Notes under the pieces: model-generated
Told to the model about the DNA's origin: nothing
The model's input: the letters and a program-made list of their open reading frames with translations, nothing else
The model's database searches: none
Translations under genes and position numbers: made by a program
Assembly: GCA_964652075.1 (NCBI GenBank)
Contig: CAZYZQ010000126.1
Span: forward strand, 1 to 5,133
Length of the DNA stretch: 5,133 nucleotides
Source: CAZYZQ01 sp964652075
Lineage (GTDB): Bacteria > Bacillota > Clostridia > Oscillospirales > Oscillospiraceae
Direction: 5' to 3'
Part shown: positions 5,087-5,133 of the stretch, piece after piece
Layout of the letters: the number at the start of each line of letters is the position of its first letter
Position numbering within the stretch: position 1 is the first letter of the stretch

Positions 5087-5133
5087 TCCCCCTATAGGAG
5101 ACAGTGAAATAAGACACTGCTTCTATAGGGGGA
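5087..5133. repeat. 47-base near-perfect inverted repeat at the window edge
   Basis: TCCCCCTATAG (5087-5097) is the exact reverse complement of CTATAGGGGGA (5123-5133). The pairing continues inward as GAG/CTT (one G:U) and, after a bulged A at 5101, CAGTG/CACTG (5102-5106 with 5115-5119), leaving the loop AAATAAGA. That is 19 base pairs. It begins 32 bases after the LRR gene stop. It could be that gene's terminator, but any T-run would lie beyond the window. It could also be a dispersed palindromic repeat or the end of an insertion element. The arms may extend past 5133. The structure is certain; its nature is not. Confidence 0.6.

Overview
The window reads as chromosomal DNA from a fairly GC-rich, endospore-forming member of the Clostridia. 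An Oscillospiraceae/Ruminococcaceae-type gut anaerobe is my best guess. The basis is a SpoIID sporulation protein with the clostridial zinc-site pattern, a short Firmicutes-type SecG, purine-rich Shine-Dalgarno sites, AT-rich consensus-like sigma-A promoters set in GC-rich coding sequence, and a secreted internalin-like leucine-rich repeat protein. The genus is inference; nothing here fixes it.

Layout. Positions 1-151 hold the last 49 codons of an unrecognised forward gene. A promoter with an extended -10 (174-202) and a leader with a small GC-rich hairpin next to the Shine-Dalgarno precede secG (300-527, forward). secG converges on spoIID (572-1582, reverse), and the two share a hairpin terminator at 541-573. 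The 201-bp region 1583-1783 separates spoIID from a divergent citrate synthase gene (1784-3154, forward). It holds two promoter candidates that face opposite ways and overlap almost completely, plus a direct repeat in the spoIID leader. A strong terminator (3169-3209) closes citrate synthase. A promoter with perfect -35 and -10 hexamers (3231-3259) then drives a 587-residue membrane-anchored, extracellular TPR / chitobiase-C-like / leucine-rich repeat protein (3291-5054). The window ends inside or at the edge of a 47-base near-perfect inverted repeat (5087-5133).

How the genes relate. These are mostly single-gene transcription units, not an operon: each complete gene has its own candidate promoter, and hairpins separate the units. 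Their roles are distinct: SecG in protein export, SpoIID in peptidoglycan remodelling during engulfment, citrate synthase in carbon entry to the partial TCA/glutamate route, and the LRR protein probably in surface binding. SecG would serve export of both SpoIID and the LRR protein, but only as general housekeeping. I see no phage, CRISPR, toxin-antitoxin or defence module. The least explained items are the multi-domain LRR protein and the terminal inverted repeat.
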